Assembly: GCA_017887325.1 (NCBI GenBank)
Contig: JAGHIE010000014.1
Coordinates: 1 to 64,000, forward strand
Direction of reading: 5' to 3'
Length of the DNA stretch: 64,000 bases
Source of the DNA: Oscillospiraceae bacterium
Lineage (GTDB): Bacteria > Bacillota > Clostridia > Oscillospirales > Ruminococcaceae
The notes below the pieces were generated by a model. The model worked only from the letters and a program-made list of their open reading frames with translations, was not told where the DNA came from and did not search any database. Position 1 is the stretch's first letter. The number at the start of each line of letters is the position of its first letter. Made by a program: the position numbers and the translations under genes. This document shows, one piece after another, positions 61,863-64,000 of the stretch.

Positions 61863-63683
61863 TTATTCACTTTCTCCTTCAGAGCTTTCGCTTGTTGATG
61901 GATCTTTTCCCTTAGAACGATAAATCTTAACTTGAACACTACCAGATCTATCAACACTTGTTCCTGGTTTTGGATATGTATCTATAACATAACCATTTTC
62001 AACTGTATCACTATATTCATCTTCGATAACACTATCAATTTTATAATAATCTTTTAAATATTGTTGATATTCTTGAGCTGATTTTCCATCTGGATAAGGT
62101 ATTGTTAAATATCTAGGGCCTTTACTTACAGAAAGAATTATTATTTGGTCTGGTGTTACCATTGTTCCTGCTGGAACACTTTGTGCACATATTTGTCCTT
62201 CAGCATATTTATCGTCAAATACATAACTTGGTTCACCAAAACTAAATTTGCTTGTGTACCTAGATATATCATCATATCTCATTCCAACGAAATTTTCTAA
62301 TGGAGTACCATTATTTTGTTGTGTAGAGCTTTCTTCACTGCTCTCTTCACTACTTTCCTTACTACTACTTTCTTCACTACTTTCTGATGATGAACTGCTA
62401 CTTGAGATACTGCTTGAACTTGTATTTTTATCTTTATCAGTATCTTTATCTTTACCACCTAAGAAAGGGAACCCCACTAATAATTGATATAATACAACAG
62501 CTAAAATAACTATTACTGGTATACATGATAATAAAACTTTCATCATTAAAGATTTTGATTTTTTATCTTTTGACTTATTATCAATTTTTTCTTCATAAAC
62601 TTCTTCTGTTTCATCAAATAAGCTGTTTATGAAGCCTTTTTTCTTATTATCAACATATTGTGTTTGTTCATTGTCTATATCTTCATATGGGTCAAATAAT
62701 GGACTTTTTGGTGTAATGATAACATTTGTTTTATCCATATCATCAGAATACATAGCCATCATTAACTGTTCTAAATCTCTTACTCTTTGTCTAGGGTCAT
62801 ATCTCAATCCTGCCATTATTGATTTAGAAACATTTTCAGGTATCATTTCATTTAATTTACATGGGTCTATCAAATTATCATTTACAGCTCTACTAGATGC
62901 TATAGGAGGTCTAGTCCCTGTTAAAACTCTATAAAGAACTGCACTAACTCCATAAACATCAGTCCATTCACCATTAGGCAAAACTTTATATTGCTCAGGT
63001 GCTCCATAACCATCTTCAATAGTAGAAGTTATTTCTGTATCTGATACTCTTGCTGAACAAGTTTTAAATTCTATTAATTTTAAGTTTTCATATTCATCTA
63101 CTAGTATGGTGTTTATAGATATCCCTCTATGTATATAACCTGCTTTATTAATTTTTAACAAGTCTTCCATAAAAGGTTTAAACATATCTTTAATTTGATA
63201 CCAATCTAGTTCCCCAGCATTTTCTTTCAAATAATCATTTAAAGTAATACATCTAAAATAATCACTTGTAGCATATACTGTTCCATTTTGTTCAAAAATT
63301 TCTCTTGTATCTGCAATTAAAGACATACCATTAAATTTAGCTAAATTTTTATGTAAATCCACAAATTCAGATTTCAAAGCTTTAAATGTTGCAACTTTTC
63401 CTGGATTAATTACAATTTCTTTTTCTTGTCTTGTTGATATAGAATTTGGAAAATATTCTCTTATTATAACTGCATTCTTTAAATCTGCATCAAACCCTAT
63501 ATATGTAATTCCTTCACCATCTATTTCTAATGCTTTACCTACAACATATCTATTATTTAATATACTTTTAGGAGCTAAAACATCATCTCTAACAGGATCT
63601 TCTAAAGAAAAGGAACACAGAGGACATCTTGAAGTTTCATCTGTAACTTCGTTTAAACATCCTAAGCATATTCTCATTCCCAT
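61863..63683 (-). CDS. PASTA-domain pseudokinase with zinc ribbon
   Basis: A 606-aa membrane protein. N-terminal zinc ribbon CLGC/CPLC (about 6-23), Ser/Thr kinase fold (about 45-320), one membrane helix (about 382-402), a Ser/Glu-rich stalk, and two PASTA domains (about 460-590). Catalytic residues are replaced: the VAIK-type Lys is Arg75 (IIREYFP), HRD is HRG (Asp to Gly187), the following Asn is Thr192, and DFG is EFK (205-207). Only YGAPEQY is kept. A pseudokinase that senses wall fragments or muropeptides is inferred. The start at 63683 fits GGGGG at 9 bases. Kinase and PASTA folds are firm; the role is not. Confidence 0.88.
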   Translation of the reverse strand: MGMRICLGCLNEVTDETSRCPLCSFSLEDPVRDDVLAPKSILNNRYVVGKALEIDGEGITYIGFDADLKNAVIIREYFPNSISTRQEKEIVINPGKVATFKALKSEFVDLHKNLAKFNGMSLIADTREIFEQNGTVYATSDYFRCITLNDYLKENAGELDWYQIKDMFKPFMEDLLKINKAGYIHRGISINTILVDEYENLKLIEFKTCSARVSDTEITSTIEDGYGAPEQYKVLPNGEWTDVYGVSAVLYRVLTGTRPPIASSRAVNDNLIDPCKLNEMIPENVSKSIMAGLRYDPRQRVRDLEQLMMAMYSDDMDKTNVIITPKSPLFDPYEDIDNEQTQYVDNKKKGFINSLFDETEEVYEEKIDNKSKDKKSKSLMMKVLLSCIPVIVILAVVLYQLLVGFPFLGGKDKDTDKDKNTSSSSISSSSSSSESSEESSSKESSEESSEESSTQQNNGTPLENFVGMRYDDISRYTSKFSFGEPSYVFDDKYAEGQICAQSVPAGTMVTPDQIIILSVSKGPRYLTIPYPDGKSAQEYQQYLKDYYKIDSVIEDEYSDTVENGYVIDTYPKPGTSVDRSGSVQVKIYRSKGKDPSTSESSEGESE

Positions 63684-63759
63684 ATAATCTATCCCCCAAT
63701 CAACGCTAACTAATTTTATTATAATTATTAATAATTTGCATAATATCTCATTAAATAAT

Positions 63760-63788
63760 ATCATACCAATATACAGTTATTTTGTCAA
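63760..63788 (-). promoter_or_regulatory. Promoter of the PASTA pseudokinase gene
   Basis: On the minus strand TTGACA (63783-63788) and TATGAT (63760-63765) are 17 bases apart. Confidence 0.7.
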
Positions 63789-63870
63789 TTAATGTTGTAT
63801 ATTTATTATTGAATAATATTTAGTAATATTTGATAAATTTATATTAATTTTTATATAAATATTACAAATA

Positions 63871-63899
63871 AAAATAGGAGTTCTATGAACTCCTATTTT
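63871..63899 (-). terminator. Terminator of the gene entering from the right edge
   Basis: AAAATAGGAGTTC / GAACTCCTATTTT has a 3-base loop and a T-run on the minus strand, 5 bp after the stop codon at 63905. Confidence 0.85.
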
Positions 63900-63904
63900 T
63901 ATGT

Positions 63905-64000
63905 TTATTTACAAGTTGCATTATGTTTATCTACTATTTCGCCAACATATTTAACACGGTCAATATTACCAGTTGATGACATTTCATCAGATATACCTAA
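63905..64000 (-). CDS. C-terminal end of an unidentified gene (partial)
   Basis: The last 31 codons and stop of a leftward gene, reading LGISDEMSSTGNIDRVKYVGE and ending DKHNATCK. Higher GC codons (GGC, GAC, CGT) than nearby genes suggest a well-expressed enzyme. I do not recognise it from this tail; the rest lies beyond the window. Confidence 0.7.
   Translation of the reverse strand, partial: LGISDEMSSTGNIDRVKYVGEIVDKHNATCK

Noticed and set aside
62330-62420. Ser/Glu codon repeat in the PASTA protein as a tandem-repeat element
   Set aside because: It is a low-complexity stalk between the membrane helix and PASTA domains, common in such proteins; no mobile or CRISPR structure.
1-64000. CRISPR arrays, insertion sequences, prophage or defence genes
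   Set aside because: No regular spaced repeats, transposase, integrase or phage genes are visible; base composition and gene order look chromosomal throughout.

Overview
The window is about 30% GC and packed with Firmicutes genes. It has consensus sigma-A promoters (TTGACA-17-TATAAT type), strong GGAGG ribosome binding sites and many short hairpin-plus-T-run terminators. It carries the sporulation pair spoIIGA-sigE, ClpE, two ECF transporter sets, sortase-type surface proteins, a PASTA protein and the full c-di-AMP toolkit. This points to an anaerobic, spore-forming Clostridia member, probably an Oscillospirales/Ruminococcaceae-like gut bacterium. That lineage is inferred from gene content; no rRNA gene lies in the window.

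Layout. 1-400: tandem strong promoters firing leftward off the edge, and tRNA-Arg. 395-3157: a LysR regulator divergent from a sugar acetyltransferase and a YqhD-like alcohol dehydrogenase. 3192-12100: the most striking locus, one leftward operon behind a cobalamin riboswitch. It encodes a sortase-type wall protein of 1237 aa with transcobalamin-like parts, a lipoprotein with the same DUF4430 domain, and a dedicated ECF importer (T, fused A-A', S). 12164-13700: a LytTR regulator with a LiaF-like protein, and tRNA-Val-Gly-Cys. 13800-21489: leftward housekeeping genes (hslO, a methyltransferase, YerC, a BusR-like regulator, an MraY paralogue, a ferredoxin, ricT, holB, darA, a YaaO-type decarboxylase). 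21664-30689: an M15 peptidase, a YitT protein, ispD-ispF, DUF3343 plus cysteine desulfurase, cdaA-cdaR, a COG2509 flavoprotein and an orphan gene. 30686-37539: pyrE, a 1014-aa Ig-repeat surface protein, a small membrane protein, metA, sigE-spoIIGA. 37701-49819: clpE, then a long leftward block running ruvC-ruvA-ruvB-glmM-rRNA methyltransferase-ecfA1-ecfA2-ecfT-truA-DUF5711-cvpA. 50037-54829: a thioesterase, then potABCD read leftward behind a GC-rich structured leader. 55241-64000: malic enzyme, PHP phosphoesterase, flavo-diiron protein, M42 peptidase, DAHP synthase, a two-gene LysO exporter, a PASTA pseudokinase, and the tail of one more gene.

How the genes work together. The 3192-12100 operon reads as a complete vitamin B12 capture and import route: riboswitch sensing, a wall-anchored binder, a membrane-anchored binder, and an ECF pump. 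c-di-AMP synthesis (cdaA-cdaR) lies within about 12 kb of two of its receptors (DarA and a BusR-like regulator). The general ECF module (ecfA1-A2-T) is separate from the B12 set. spoIIGA and sigE show that the organism makes spores.

Main observations for follow-up: the B12 system and its permuted transcobalamin-like architecture; an unclassified potA leader RNA whose loop can pair with the edge of the potA ribosome binding site; a PASTA pseudokinase lacking every catalytic residue; and spoIIGA apparently starting at ACG.
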